Assembly: GCF_003515685.1 (NCBI RefSeq) | Contig: NZ_QWEG01000015.1 | Span: 1-64,000 of the forward strand | DNA length: 64,000 nt | Direction: 5' to 3' | DNA from: Neobacillus notoginsengisoli | GTDB taxonomy: Bacteria; Bacillota; Bacilli; Bacillales; Cytobacillaceae | Shown here: positions 54,703 to 63,504 of the stretch, piece by piece | Position numbering within the stretch: the first letter of the stretch is position 1 | How the letters are laid out: every line of letters begins with the position of its first letter | Made by a program: the position numbers and the translations under genes | The notes under the pieces: generated by a model | Told to the model about the DNA's origin: nothing | Databases searched by the model: none | The model's input: only the letters and a program-made list of their open reading frames with translations

Positions 54703-55836
54703 TTAAATTGAAGCCAGTTCTTTTTCAAGGGCAGTTTCTACCGGCATATAAGTGTAGCCAAGATCCCTTGCCACTACTTCATAAGTCACTTCACCATTTG
54801 CTGTATTTACGCCAAGCTTTAAGTGAGGATTATCCACAATCGCTTTACATACCCCTTTATTGGCAATTTGCAGCGCATATGGAACCGTTACATTTGTAAG
54901 AGCGATTGTCGAAGTGCGTGGAACAGCACCAGGCATATTCGCAACCGAATAATGGACCACATCGTGCTTTAAGTAAATTGGGTTGTCATGGGTTGTTACA
55001 TGATCGCTTGTCTCGAAAATGCCGCCCTGATCGATGGCAACATCTACAATAACAGCGCCAGGCTTCATGTTTTTGACCATTTCCTCTGTAACAAGCTTCG
55101 GTGCTTTCGCTCCTGGAATAAGGACAGCGCCAATGACTAAGTCCGCTTCTGCGACAGCTTCGGCAATATTAAATGGATTAGACATAAGTGTTTTAATTTG
55201 GGCGCCAAAAATATCATCAAGCTGGCGTAGACGGTCTGCATTCAAATCAATGATTGTGACATCTGCTCCTAGACCGACAGCCATTTTTGCCGCGTTCGTC
55301 CCGACAATCCCGCCACCGATAATTGTGACCTTGCCGCGGTTTACCCCGGGAACTCCGGAAAGGAGGATGCCAAGGCCGCCATTCGTTTTTTGAAGGAATT
55401 GCGCGCCAATTTGAGCAGCCATCCTTCCGGCTACCTCACTCATTGGTGTAAGCAATGGCAGAGTCCGGTTTACCTCGACTGTCTCATAAGCAATGGCGGT
55501 TACGCCTTTTTCTGTCAGCGCTTTTGCCAAAGCAGGCTCAGCAGCTAAGTGCAGATAAGTAAACAGGATCAGCCCTGGGCGAAAATAACCATACTCGCTT
55601 TCTAGAGGCTCTTTTACTTTCATGATCATATCAGCGTGTGACCACACATCGGAAGCGCTTTCAATTATCTGCGCGCCAGCTTCCTCGTACGCTTCATTCA
55701 AAAACCCGCTGCCTAGCCCGGCATCCTTTTCAATCAATACTTTATGGCCTGAGGTTGTGAAAGAAACGACTCCTGCCGGGGTTAACGCTATCCGGTTTTC
55801 ATTGTTTTTAATTTCTTTTGGAACACCAATAATCAT
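54703..55836 (-). CDS. ald: Alanine dehydrogenase
   Basis: 377 residues; NAD-dependent oxidative deamination of L-alanine to pyruvate and ammonia. Catalytic Lys75 and His96 ([18 protein letters not shown]), NAD-binding [15 protein letters not shown]. The Bacillus enzyme is needed for sporulation and alanine germination physiology. ATG 55836 after GGGAGG. Downstream of adeR, its activator. Confidence 0.96.
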   Translation of the reverse strand: MIIGVPKEIKNNENRIALTPAGVVSFTTSGHKVLIEKDAGLGSGFLNEAYEEAGAQIIESASDVWSHADMIMKVKEPLESEYGYFRPGLILFTYLHLAAEPALAKALTEKGVTAIAYETVEVNRTLPLLTPMSEVAGRMAAQIGAQFLQKTNGGLGILLSGVPGVNRGKVTIIGGGIVGTNAAKMAVGLGADVTIIDLNADRLRQLDDIFGAQIKTLMSNPFNIAEAVAEADLVIGAVLIPGAKAPKLVTEEMVKNMKPGAVIVDVAIDQGGIFETSDHVTTHDNPIYLKHDVVHYSVANMPGAVPRTSTIALTNVTVPYALQIANKGVCKAIVDNPHLKLGVNTANGEVTYEVVARDLGYTYMPVETALEKELASI

Positions 55837-55924
55837 TGTTGTTACCTCCCCTTTGTCATCACCATTTATTTGGTATGAAATTAGTATAAATTGGATTGGC
55901 TATTAATTCATTGGTAAGAATAAA

Positions 55925-55966
55925 AAAAGAAAAGCCGTCCTTTTGTGGATTTCCACAAAAGGACGG
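55925..55966 (-). terminator. Terminator after adeR
   Basis: GTCCTTTTGTGGA and TCCACAAAAGGAC pair perfectly; T-run on the minus strand. It separates adeR from ald, so ald has its own promoter in the 134-bp gap, presumably activated by AdeR. Confidence 0.85.
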
Positions 55967-55970
55967 ACAA

Positions 55971-57203
55971 TTAGAATTTTGCCAGTTTCAAGTCCAAGTA
56001 AAGGAGCATCTTCTGATTCGGGTCCTTAAAGTTTATTTGCGCGATTTCCGAAATCCGCTTGAGCCTGTAGTTTAACGTATTCGCATGTATATTCAATGCT
56101 CTGGCTGCATCGTTTACATTGGCGTCCTTTGTTAAAAACTCCTCAAGTGTTTCTACAAGGTTAGTATTGTTTTTTTTATCGTATTTTTCCAGCTTGGTTA
56201 TGGAAGGATTTTCATAACCTGTATGTTTGCGGCTTTCCATGATAATATCCATTAATTGATAGATTCCGAGTTTCTGATAACTATGGATTTTTCCTGTTTC
56301 AAAAGGAAATTTTTCTTTAATTGATAAAACAGCGAGCGCTTCCTTGTAGGCCTTTTCTGTATTCCGGTAATCATCATATGGGGAACTGAAGGCTGGACAA
56401 ATTGAAACCCTCTCGTCTATATGGCTGGCGAGCTTGCCGGCAAAAGAACCATAAAATCTTCCTGCAATATCCGATTGGTGATTGTCCTGGTTCGTCGCAA
56501 TAAGCAAAATGAGCAAATGGCAGTCAATCGTATGAAGAAGAGGTTTTATATCAGAATAAGTATGCAGCAAGTAAGAAATTCTTTTTTCTTCCCTGCTTGT
56601 AATATTCCTGCCAAAATCAAATGCCGCAATCACGAAAGGAGTCGTTGAGTTTAATTGAAGCAGTTTACAGTTTTCACTAATTTCCTCTTCTTCCTTCAAA
56701 TGTCCCGTAAGAAGCTTCCAAAAAAACTCCTGCTTTCTGTCTTCTTTTTTATTTTTCCGGATTTGAAGCTGCAGCAATTTGCTTTTCGCAGCTTCAGCGG
56801 CACTTTTTAATAGACGCATGTCCTCATCGCCCAATGTTTTGCCAACCTCAAGCGCCCAAATAAAACCTAGCAGCTCTTCCTGATTTCTAATGGAAATCGC
56901 TACGCGGTCACCAAGGCCAATTTCGTGATTACAGCTGACGCGGACAGGATCAGACGTTTTAAGCAGGGAAGGGATTGTACCGTCTTTCCAAAGCTGATTG
57001 ACTACTTTCTCTGGGACTCTCCGGCTGATTATCGTTGAAATTCGTGCGGAGTCTGTCTGTTCGTCATGGCTGCTGTAGGCGATCAGACGGTGATTTGCAT
57101 CTTCAATTGTGACTGGGCATTGAATTGCAATGCTGATTGTTTCTGCAAATTCTTCCAGGCTGTCAAAAGTAGTCTTAAACATATCTTTTACAAGTACGGT
57201 CAT
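55971..57203 (-). CDS. adeR: AdeR-like PucR-family activator of ald
   Basis: 410 residues from ATG 57203 (GGAGG 8 nt upstream); the frame opens at 57290. PucR architecture: N-terminal GAF-like sensor domain, GGDEF-related middle domain, and C-terminal helix-turn-helix (DANVNDAARALNIHANTLNY). B. subtilis AdeR (404 residues) activates ald in response to L-alanine. Confidence 0.9.
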   Translation of the reverse strand: MTVLVKDMFKTTFDSLEEFAETISIAIQCPVTIEDANHRLIAYSSHDEQTDSARISTIISRRVPEKVVNQLWKDGTIPSLLKTSDPVRVSCNHEIGLGDRVAISIRNQEELLGFIWALEVGKTLGDEDMRLLKSAAEAAKSKLLQLQIRKNKKEDRKQEFFWKLLTGHLKEEEEISENCKLLQLNSTTPFVIAAFDFGRNITSREEKRISYLLHTYSDIKPLLHTIDCHLLILLIATNQDNHQSDIAGRFYGSFAGKLASHIDERVSICPAFSSPYDDYRNTEKAYKEALAVLSIKEKFPFETGKIHSYQKLGIYQLMDIIMESRKHTGYENPSITKLEKYDKKNNTNLVETLEEFLTKDANVNDAARALNIHANTLNYRLKRISEIAQINFKDPNQKMLLYLDLKLAKF

Positions 57204-57345
57204 TAAAGCTACCTCCCAAAGCCCGCCTCTCAGCAGGCCTATTGTTGTTGATTTACACAATTCTATTAGTCTATTTTTTGATTTTTCCACAAGATATCTG
57301 TTTTTTGAACATGGTACAATCGTTTCAAGAAATACCCAAATGCAT

Positions 57346-57359
57346 TGAAAGCGCTGTCA
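57346..57359 (+). promoter_or_regulatory. CcpA cre site
   Basis: TGAAAGCGCTGTCA matches TGWAANCGNTNWCA at all fixed positions. It lies between adeR and the permease, 49 bp upstream of the permease -35, so catabolite repression of alanine uptake or of adeR is likely. Confidence 0.75.
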
Positions 57360-57407
57360 TATTAACAAGGGGAAGGGGATAAAAACCATTTAACCAGAAT
57401 TTTTTTA

Positions 57408-57436
57408 TTGCAAATTTTAAAAATTGACTGTATAAA
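57408..57436 (+). promoter_or_regulatory. Permease promoter
   Basis: TTGCAA (57408-57413), 17-bp spacer, TATAAA (57431-57436). The start codon is 175 bp downstream. Confidence 0.6.
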
Positions 57437-57525
57437 AAGAATTATATCAAAACGAACATGCCGTTTGGTCCTAGGATTAAGTCTATTTTTTTACGATTTT
57501 AAAAATAGAAATGGGAGAAATGAAT

Positions 57526-57654
57526 TTGGCCAAGCTTTGGTTTGTGATTTCCTTTATGGGGGTAAAGGAAGCCGGAAATCAGGCAATGGCTAAAAACAGG
57601 GGGATAAAGCATGAGCAAATCAACACAGGGCAACACACTGCATCGAGGGCTTGA
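57526..57654 (+). CDS. Possible small upstream open frame
   Basis: From TTG 57526 (GGGAG 8 nt upstream) or ATG 57520: MAKLWFVISFMGVKEAGNQA then charged residues to TASRA, ending 44 nt inside the permease gene in another frame. Could be a leader peptide controlling permease translation, or chance. Confidence 0.25.
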   Translation: MAKLWFVISFMGVKEAGNQAMAKNRGIKHEQINTGQHTASRA

Positions 57655-59029
57655 AGAAAGACATATCACATTAATGTCTCTTGGTGCAGCAATTGGGGTA
57701 GGATTGTTTTTAGGTTCCGCAACAGCAATTAAAATGGCAGGCCCGGGGATATTGTTTGGTTATGCATTTGCAGGAATGATTATGTTCTTTATTATGAGGG
57801 CGCTCGGGGAGATGGCGATCCAAAAGCCGGTCGCCGGCTCTTTCAGCCAATATGCAAGGGATTATCTCGGCCCTCTTGCCGGATACATTACCGGTTGGAA
57901 TTACTGGTTTCTCTGGGTCGTTACATGCATGGCTGAAATTACAGCTGTCGGCGTCTATATGGAATTCTGGTTCCCGGATGTAAAAAGGTGGATTTGGGCC
58001 CTTGCAGCCCTTGTCATCATGGCATCGATTAATTTTCTTGCGGTCAAAGCCTATGGTGAACTTGAATTTTGGTTCGCATTAATTAAAATCGTCACGATTA
58101 TTTTGATGATTGTCGCTGGAGTGGGCATGATCGCTTTTGGAATTGGCAATGGGGGTATTGCGACCGGTATCAGCAATCTTTGGAACGATGGGGGACTATT
58201 CCCGAATGGAATAAAAGGAGTGCTCTTTTCCTTACAAATGGTTTTATTCGCCTACCTGGGAATTGAAATGATCGGGGTGACTGCGGGAGAAGTTAAAAAT
58301 CCTGAAAAATCGCTTTCCCGTGCCATTGATACTGTGTTTTGGCGAATCCTTATCTTCTATGTCGGTGCGCTGTTCGTGATTATGTCCATCTATCCTTGGT
58401 CAGAAATTGGGACGAAGGGAAGTCCATTTGTATTAACGTTTGAACAGATTGGCATCCCAGCTGCTGCGGGGATTATCAACTTTGTCGTCCTTACTGCCGC
58501 CCTTTCATCCTGTAATAGCGGAATTTTCAGCACAGCGAGGATGCTATTTAATCTGGCGGGCCATGGAGAGGCACCTAAAAAGTTTGGGAATGTGACAAAA
58601 TCAGGCGTACCGGGACTGGCGGTTATTGCATCTGCGGCTGTCCTGCTAGTGGGGGTTGTCCTCAACTACCTTGTACCCGAAAGAGTTTTTATGATCGTTA
58701 CGAGTGTAGCCACTTTCGGAGCGATTTGGACATGGGGAGTTATCTTGCTGTCACAGCTGAAATATAGAAAAAGCCTTAATGCAAAAGAGGTTGCTGTATT
58801 AAAATATAAGCTTCCGCTTTATCCATTTTCTTCTTATATCGCGCTTGCATTCCTTGCGTTTGTAGTTGCGCTGATGGCTTACAGCGCGGATACAAGGATT
58901 GCGGTCATTGTTGGGCCGATATGGCTTGTTCTATTAACTGCCGTATACTTTTTCAAGGGCTTCCATAAACGGGGCGCCCAACCGAAAGATGGTAATGAGG
59001 ACCTCATCTCGGAAGAAAGAGCCGGTTAA
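57611..59029 (+). CDS. Amino-acid permease, AAT/APC family (alanine permease candidate)
   Basis: 472 residues, 12 helices, amino acid transporter family: LHRGLEERHITLMSLGAAIG at the N-terminus and IGVGLFLGSA in helix 1. Similar to CycA/AlaP-type D/L-alanine, glycine and serine permeases. Divergent from adeR next to ald and alr, so alanine uptake is the probable role. AGGGGGAT precedes the ATG. Confidence 0.88.
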   Translation: MSKSTQGNTLHRGLEERHITLMSLGAAIGVGLFLGSATAIKMAGPGILFGYAFAGMIMFFIMRALGEMAIQKPVAGSFSQYARDYLGPLAGYITGWNYWFLWVVTCMAEITAVGVYMEFWFPDVKRWIWALAALVIMASINFLAVKAYGELEFWFALIKIVTIILMIVAGVGMIAFGIGNGGIATGISNLWNDGGLFPNGIKGVLFSLQMVLFAYLGIEMIGVTAGEVKNPEKSLSRAIDTVFWRILIFYVGALFVIMSIYPWSEIGTKGSPFVLTFEQIGIPAAAGIINFVVLTAALSSCNSGIFSTARMLFNLAGHGEAPKKFGNVTKSGVPGLAVIASAAVLLVGVVLNYLVPERVFMIVTSVATFGAIWTWGVILLSQLKYRKSLNAKEVAVLKYKLPLYPFSSYIALAFLAFVVALMAYSADTRIAVIVGPIWLVLLTAVYFFKGFHKRGAQPKDGNEDLISEERAG

Positions 59030-59062
59030 TTTTAAATTAATATGATTCGAAAAATGACAGCT

Positions 59063-59095
59063 GCCGGGGATTTCCTCCGGCGGTTTTTATTTTGC
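59063..59095 (+). terminator. Terminator after permease
   Basis: GCCGG (59063-59067) pairs with CCGGC (59077-59081), followed by TTTTTATTTT. Confidence 0.75.
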
Positions 59096-59195
59096 CAAAA
59101 GCCGCCATTGAACTTGTAGACTATGTTTAACACAATAGTCACAATCACTACTACAAAAACCTATTAAATGGATGTTAAAATTAATTTATAAGAAA

Positions 59196-59210
59196 GAGAA
59201 TCATTCTCAT
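59196..59210 (+). promoter_or_regulatory. Fur box
   Basis: GAGAAT-C-ATTCTC palindrome (59197-59209), matching the 7-1-7 Fur box, 53 bp upstream of feoA. Implies repression of feoAB by Fur under iron-replete conditions. Confidence 0.75.
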
Positions 59211-59262
59211 TTAGGGTTTGAAAACGAGTACAATTTGAAAATGAACGTTAAGGATGATGAAT

Positions 59263-59487
59263 ATGCTGGCTCAATTGAAACCGGGTGAAAAAGCGACAAT
59301 TAAAGACATTTCCCTTGTTGACGGCCTTGTCCAAAGGAGGCTCCTCGATCTTGGCATAACGGAAGGCAGTGAGATATGCGTGAAGTGCAAATTGCCTTTC
59401 GGTGGACCGATAATGATTGAATCGTGCGGGCAGTGTGTAGGAATACGGCAGAAGGAAGCGAAATGCATCGAACTGGAGAGGGTTTAA
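59263..59487 (+). CDS. feoA: FeoA ferrous iron transport protein A
   Basis: 74 residues from ATG 59263 (AAGGATGATGAAT upstream; an ATG at 59254 is too close). SH3-like FeoA domain: GEKATIKDISLVDGLVQRRL, LDLGITEGSEI and PFGGPIMIES. A Cys-rich middle (CVKCKLPF, ESCGQCVG). Abuts feoB directly. Helper of FeoB. Confidence 0.92.
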   Translation: MLAQLKPGEKATIKDISLVDGLVQRRLLDLGITEGSEICVKCKLPFGGPIMIESCGQCVGIRQKEAKCIELERV

Positions 59488-61491
59488 ATGGAAATTGCGT
59501 TAATCGGCAATCCTAATACCGGAAAAACATCATTGTTTAATCATCTGACAGGTTCATATGAGTATGTGGGCAATTGGAGCGGGGTGACTGTTGAAAAAAA
59601 AGTAGGTGTTTTTCGGAATAAACAGGGCCGTCTCATCGATTTGCCGGGTATTTATACGTTGAATCCTTTATCAAAGGATGAGGGAGTTGTCACGAAATTT
59701 TTCCTTGAGGGACCGGTTGACCGTCTCCTGAACATTCTTGACGCTTCCCAAATTGAACGGAACCTTCATCTAACCCTCCAGCTTGTTGAATTCGGAAAGC
59801 CAACCTTGATTGGCCTTAATATGATTGATGTGGCAAACAGCCGAGGCATACATGTTGATGCTGAAAAGCTGTCCGGGCTCCTTGGTATCCCGGTCGTTCC
59901 TGTTATCGCCCGCAGCGGAAAAGGTTGTGATACATTACAAGATGTCGCTGTCACAAGCCATGCGCTGCCGCCTAAGAAAAATCTTGTCTATTATGGACTT
60001 GAGATTGAAGAGGCTGTGAGTGAAATAGCGGAGGCAGTTGAAGGGAAAACCCCTCATTCAGCAAGATGGCTTGCCTTGCAGCTATTTGAAGGAAATCAAT
60101 ATGTTGATGGCTATTTGAAAGAAATCGTAAACCCCGAAAAAATACAGGCAATTGTTGCTGGTCTTGAAGCCAAGTTAAAGGAAAAGGGAACGAAGGCTGC
60201 GCTTCCCCATCTTATTTTTGTAAAAAGAAAGACTGTTATTGACAGCATAGCTGCTGAGGCTGTGCGGAAAAAGGAAGAAGTCGTTCCTCTTTCCGAGAGA
60301 ATCGACTCGATTGTGACAAACCGGTTCCTTGGTATGCCGATCTTCCTGCTGTTAATGTACGTGATGTTCATGCTGACGTTTGATTGGCTGGGCTCGCCGC
60401 TGTCGGATATGCTGGATGCGTTCATTACAGGCCCGATTGCTTCCTGGGCGGATGCGGGGCTGAATGCAGCGGGAGCTTCCGGATTCATCCATGATTTAAT
60501 TAATCAAGGGTTAATTGCCGGGGTTGGCGGCGTCCTAGTATTTGTACCGCAGATTTTCATCTTGTTCTTCTTTATTTCATTGCTTGAGGATTCTGGCTAT
60601 ATGGCGCGCGTCGCCCTCGTGATGGACAGAATTATGGAATCAGTGGGGCTGAATGGAAAAGCCTTCATTCCGATGATGATTGGATTCGGCTGCAATGTGC
60701 CTGGAATTATGGCTGCGAGGACAATTGAAACCCCGCGGGAGAGGCTCCTAACAATCCTGATGACTCCGCTCATGTCATGTTCGGCAAGGTTGCCGGTTTA
60801 TGCTTTATTCGTCGGCGCTTTCTTCTCAGCCCACAGTGCTAGTATCGTACTCAGTTTGTATATCATTGGCATTGTTGTTGCCCTCATGTTGGCAAAATTA
60901 TTTTCGAAAACAATCCTTAAGTCGGAAGCATCGCTATTTGTGATTGAACTTCCACCCTATCGGCTTCCGCAATTCCAGGCACTTTGGAGAAGCACATGGG
61001 ACAAAGGGAAAGGGTTTATTAAAAAAGCCGGGACATTCATTTTCGCGGGATCTGTGGCGATTTGGCTCTTGTCTTATGTAGGGCCTGGAGGAATCAAGGT
61101 GGAGATGGATGACAGCTTCCTGGCTGCCATCGGCGGGCTGATCGCCCCGATTTTTGAACCGATTGGCTTTGGAACATGGCAGGCGGGGGCTTCCCTCCTG
61201 ACTGGATTTCTCGCCAAAGAAGCAATTGTTTCCTCTATGAATATCATTTATTTTGCCCCAACGGAAGCACAGCTTCAGGGCTTGATGACCGCCTACTTTA
61301 CGCCATTGGCGGCTTATAGCTTCATTACCTTTATTCTGCTTTATATTCCATGTCTTGCGACAGTCGCCACGATTTATAAAGAAACTGGTTCGAAAAAGTG
61401 GACGGCGTTCTCAATGGGCTATGCATTTGTCATTGCGTATCTTCTGTGCCTTGTCATTTACCAGGGCGGAAAATTGCTCGGGCTTGTTTAA
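59488..61491 (+). CDS. feoB: FeoB ferrous iron transporter
   Basis: 667 residues. N-terminal G domain: G1 GNPNTGKTS (8-16), G3 DLPGIY and NMID (G4). Then a GDI helical domain and the Fe(II)-translocating membrane domain (from about 280) with GxxxN-type GFGCNVPGIMAARTI, LMSCSARLPVYALFVG. Imports Fe2+. Fur-controlled operon feoA-feoB, with a Cys-rich membrane protein gene 228 nt on. Confidence 0.95.
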   Translation: MEIALIGNPNTGKTSLFNHLTGSYEYVGNWSGVTVEKKVGVFRNKQGRLIDLPGIYTLNPLSKDEGVVTKFFLEGPVDRLLNILDASQIERNLHLTLQLVEFGKPTLIGLNMIDVANSRGIHVDAEKLSGLLGIPVVPVIARSGKGCDTLQDVAVTSHALPPKKNLVYYGLEIEEAVSEIAEAVEGKTPHSARWLALQLFEGNQYVDGYLKEIVNPEKIQAIVAGLEAKLKEKGTKAALPHLIFVKRKTVIDSIAAEAVRKKEEVVPLSERIDSIVTNRFLGMPIFLLLMYVMFMLTFDWLGSPLSDMLDAFITGPIASWADAGLNAAGASGFIHDLINQGLIAGVGGVLVFVPQIFILFFFISLLEDSGYMARVALVMDRIMESVGLNGKAFIPMMIGFGCNVPGIMAARTIETPRERLLTILMTPLMSCSARLPVYALFVGAFFSAHSASIVLSLYIIGIVVALMLAKLFSKTILKSEASLFVIELPPYRLPQFQALWRSTWDKGKGFIKKAGTFIFAGSVAIWLLSYVGPGGIKVEMDDSFLAAIGGLIAPIFEPIGFGTWQAGASLLTGFLAKEAIVSSMNIIYFAPTEAQLQGLMTAYFTPLAAYSFITFILLYIPCLATVATIYKETGSKKWTAFSMGYAFVIAYLLCLVIYQGGKLLGLV

Positions 61492-61494
61492 ATG

Positions 61495-61700
61495 TCTAGT
61501 TCCAGCGCCTAGCGCCTAGTGTACTTCGGTCCCCTCGCTACGATAAGTCAACATCGATTCGCCTCGGCTCATCGTGTTTCCTTTATCTCCATCGGGGCCC
61601 TCCAGTCCATACGGCGCTGACCACAAAGGGAAGCTTCCTAGAATCATCATCGCAGGGGCAGGCGGTTTTTTGCCTGTCACGAGGCGCTTACACTTTTCTT
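61495..61700. repeat. Dispersed intergenic repeat, second family
   Basis: GC-rich, from CTAGTTCCAGCGCC to CCTGTCACGAGGCGCTTACA. Contains AAGGGAAGCTTCC and CAGGCGGTTTTTTGCCTG inverted repeats. The 3' end recurs at 12253-12277 and, inverted, inside copy B (about 46979-47038). It lies between feoB and the Cys-rich gene. Confidence 0.7.
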
Positions 61701-61718
61701 AAAAGAGGAGGAATTGCT

Positions 61719-61871
61719 ATGGTTGTGAATATTGTCATCGGCGGAGCCATTTTCGGTTATGCGGGCTGGGCGCTTGTCCGTTTCATTAATCGGTCAAAGA
61801 AGGGCAAGTGTGCGGCATGCTCAATATCTGATTCCTGTTCCAGTGGTACGTGCGGACCTTCCGAAAAGTAA
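61719..61871 (+). CDS. FeoB-associated Cys-rich membrane protein
   Basis: 50 residues from ATG 61719 (AGGAGG 8 nt upstream). One N-terminal helix (VNIVIGGAIFGYAGWALVRF), then a Cys-rich tail KGKCAAC, DSCSSGTCG. Matches small FeoB-associated proteins encoded after feoB in Firmicutes, thought to help Fe(II) handling. Separated from feoB by the repeat, but no terminator between. Confidence 0.85.
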   Translation: MVVNIVIGGAIFGYAGWALVRFINRSKKGKCAACSISDSCSSGTCGPSEK

Positions 61872-61901
61872 ACAAATCGTTTCATTGAATATTTTTTCAA
61901 A

Positions 61902-61931
61902 AACTGCTGAATCCTAACAGCAGTTTTTGTT
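61902..61931 (+). terminator. Terminator of the feo locus
   Basis: AAAACTGCTG and CAGCAGTTTT pair, followed by TG and T-rich bases. Confidence 0.85.
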
Positions 61932-62009
61932 TATGATGGACGGACAGCTTTTCTTTTCGGGAATAATTGTGTAAAATTACACTTAAGAAACATGAAGGAA
62001 GGTTTTTCT

Positions 62010-62465
62010 GTGACTAGGGACGAAATTATTGAAAAAGTTTCCGAAAAACTTCGGCTCATCCGGACCGAAGCTGGATATACCCAGGATAAGATGGCCGATA
62101 TCATTGGTGTTTCAAAAAAGACTCTCGTCCAGATTGAAAAGGGCAGGGTGCTGGCAGGTTGGTCAACAGTAGTAACGGTATGCGCGTTGTTTCGCGAAAC
62201 AGAAACCGTCCAGTTCCTGTTTGGGAATGAACCGCTTGAAGTGCTGGAAACAGTAGCGAGGGAAGGAATCGACTACCGGCGCGGAAAGACTTTTGGCGGG
62301 AAAATCTGGTGGAGAGAAGTCAGACGGAAGAATGGGTATATTATGCAGCAGAATATATTAAGCAAGCATTTTCGAATCGTCGATGAGGAGCATTACCGGA
62401 TTTACAGTTCATTTGATGAAGTGACAGCCCGGCATCGTTTTGCTGAACTGGCTGAAGGAAAATAA
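62010..62465 (+). CDS. XRE-type transcriptional regulator
   Basis: 151 residues from GTG 62010 (AAGGAAGG 7 nt upstream). N-terminal helix-turn-helix (GYTQDKMADIIGVSKKTLVQ, about 24-45) followed by a ~100-residue domain with WWREVRRKNGYIMQQNIL, HFRIVDEEHYRIYSSFDEVT; no enzyme domain recognised. Divergent from no gene; target unknown. Confidence 0.8.
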   Translation: MTRDEIIEKVSEKLRLIRTEAGYTQDKMADIIGVSKKTLVQIEKGRVLAGWSTVVTVCALFRETETVQFLFGNEPLEVLETVAREGIDYRRGKTFGGKIWWREVRRKNGYIMQQNILSKHFRIVDEEHYRIYSSFDEVTARHRFAELAEGK

Positions 62466-62491
62466 GCCGGAGTGCTGTACCGGCTTATTTT
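62463..62491. terminator. Terminator regulator/uspA
   Basis: AAGCCGG and CCGGCTT pair around AGTGCTGTA, followed by ATTTTG. Between convergent genes. Confidence 0.65.
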
Positions 62492-62994
62492 GCAATCAAC
62501 ACATGGCAAGGGGCGAGGCGGGCGACTTTTTCGGTGTTATTTCCCAGCAAAAACCCTTTAATCCCCCCTTTTCCCGAACTGCCGACAATAATTAAATTGG
62601 CATTCACTTCGTCAGCGTAGGCGCATATGCTATCGGCGGGATCACCCTCAAGGACCTGAAAGCTCGTATTTACCGACCCCAGCTGCCTTTGTGCTTCAAA
62701 AAAGATTTGATCGACGCTGTTTGTAATGAGCGCCTGTGTAGAAGGCTCCGTCTGATTGAAGCCGAGTGCAGCCGGAGGAGTCGGCATCCCTTCAATCATA
62801 TAACCTTGCAGGGAAAGCGGAGTCTCACCCGCGAGATCAACTCTTCGCGTTTCAATCTTTTCATCATAAACGTTCACAACAGTAAGCTGTGTTTGCTGCT
62901 GGTCCTTTGCTAAAGAAGCAGCAAGCTGAAGAGCTTTATCACTGCCCTCGCTTCCATCATAAGCTAAAATAATTTTCCTGAATTGTTTGGACAT
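62485..62994 (-). CDS. Universal stress protein UspA family
   Basis: 169 residues, alpha/beta nucleotide-binding fold: IILAYDGSEGSDKALQLA at the N-terminus and the ATP-binding loop VGSSGKGGIKGFLLGNNTEKVA. GxxG(x9)GS/T present, so probably ATP-binding. AAAGGAGG precedes ATG 62994. Role in stress survival inferred. Confidence 0.9.
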   Translation of the reverse strand: MSKQFRKIILAYDGSEGSDKALQLAASLAKDQQQTQLTVVNVYDEKIETRRVDLAGETPLSLQGYMIEGMPTPPAALGFNQTEPSTQALITNSVDQIFFEAQRQLGSVNTSFQVLEGDPADSICAYADEVNANLIIVGSSGKGGIKGFLLGNNTEKVARLAPCHVLIAK

Positions 62995-63175
62995 ACGCTG
63001 CCCTCCTTTGCTCAGTTTAAGTAAATTGTCTTAACATTCTGTATACTATCTTTTACCCTTTAATCGGATTGATATTCAATAAGTTTTTAACTTTTTAAAA
63101 GAACTGTTTATACCCCCATAAACGGTGAAGGGGATTACGAAGTTTTTGGCAAAAGGGAAAATGAGGTGATTTGCA

Positions 63176-63343
63176 TTGTCTACCCATATCCATCCCATTA
63201 TTAGGAAATGCCTGCAACATCTCGATATCATCGAAGCGGATGATAAGGTAAAGCAAATTGTGTACATGTATATGGAATCCCTTCACAAGGAATTGAATGG
63301 CCAACAGGCTGAAGAAAGTGAACATGCCGGACTATATGACTAA
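63176..63343 (+). CDS. Small protein, unknown
   Basis: 55 residues from TTG 63176 (GAGGTGA 7 nt upstream): MSTHIHPIIRKCLQHLDIIE, then an acidic helix and LHKELNGQQAEESEHAGLYD. Soluble, one Cys; no family recognised. Own terminator follows (63346-63382). Confidence 0.6.
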   Translation: MSTHIHPIIRKCLQHLDIIEADDKVKQIVYMYMESLHKELNGQQAEESEHAGLYD

Positions 63344-63345
63344 AA

Positions 63346-63382
63346 AAGCAGACGAGAAAATCGGATGCTTTTTATTTTTTGG
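63346..63382 (+). terminator. Terminator after small gene
   Basis: AAGCA...TGCTT with CGA/TCG inside, followed by TTTATTTTTT. Confidence 0.6.
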
Positions 63383-63504
63383 TATGGATTCCTGAAATAA
63401 CATCAACGACTGTGGGTGTAGAGTTTTCCTTAGGAGGGTACATGATAAGGAAACGAACAACATGGCAGGAAATAGCAACTGTGCGTTTTATACAGGAGGA
63501 CGTT

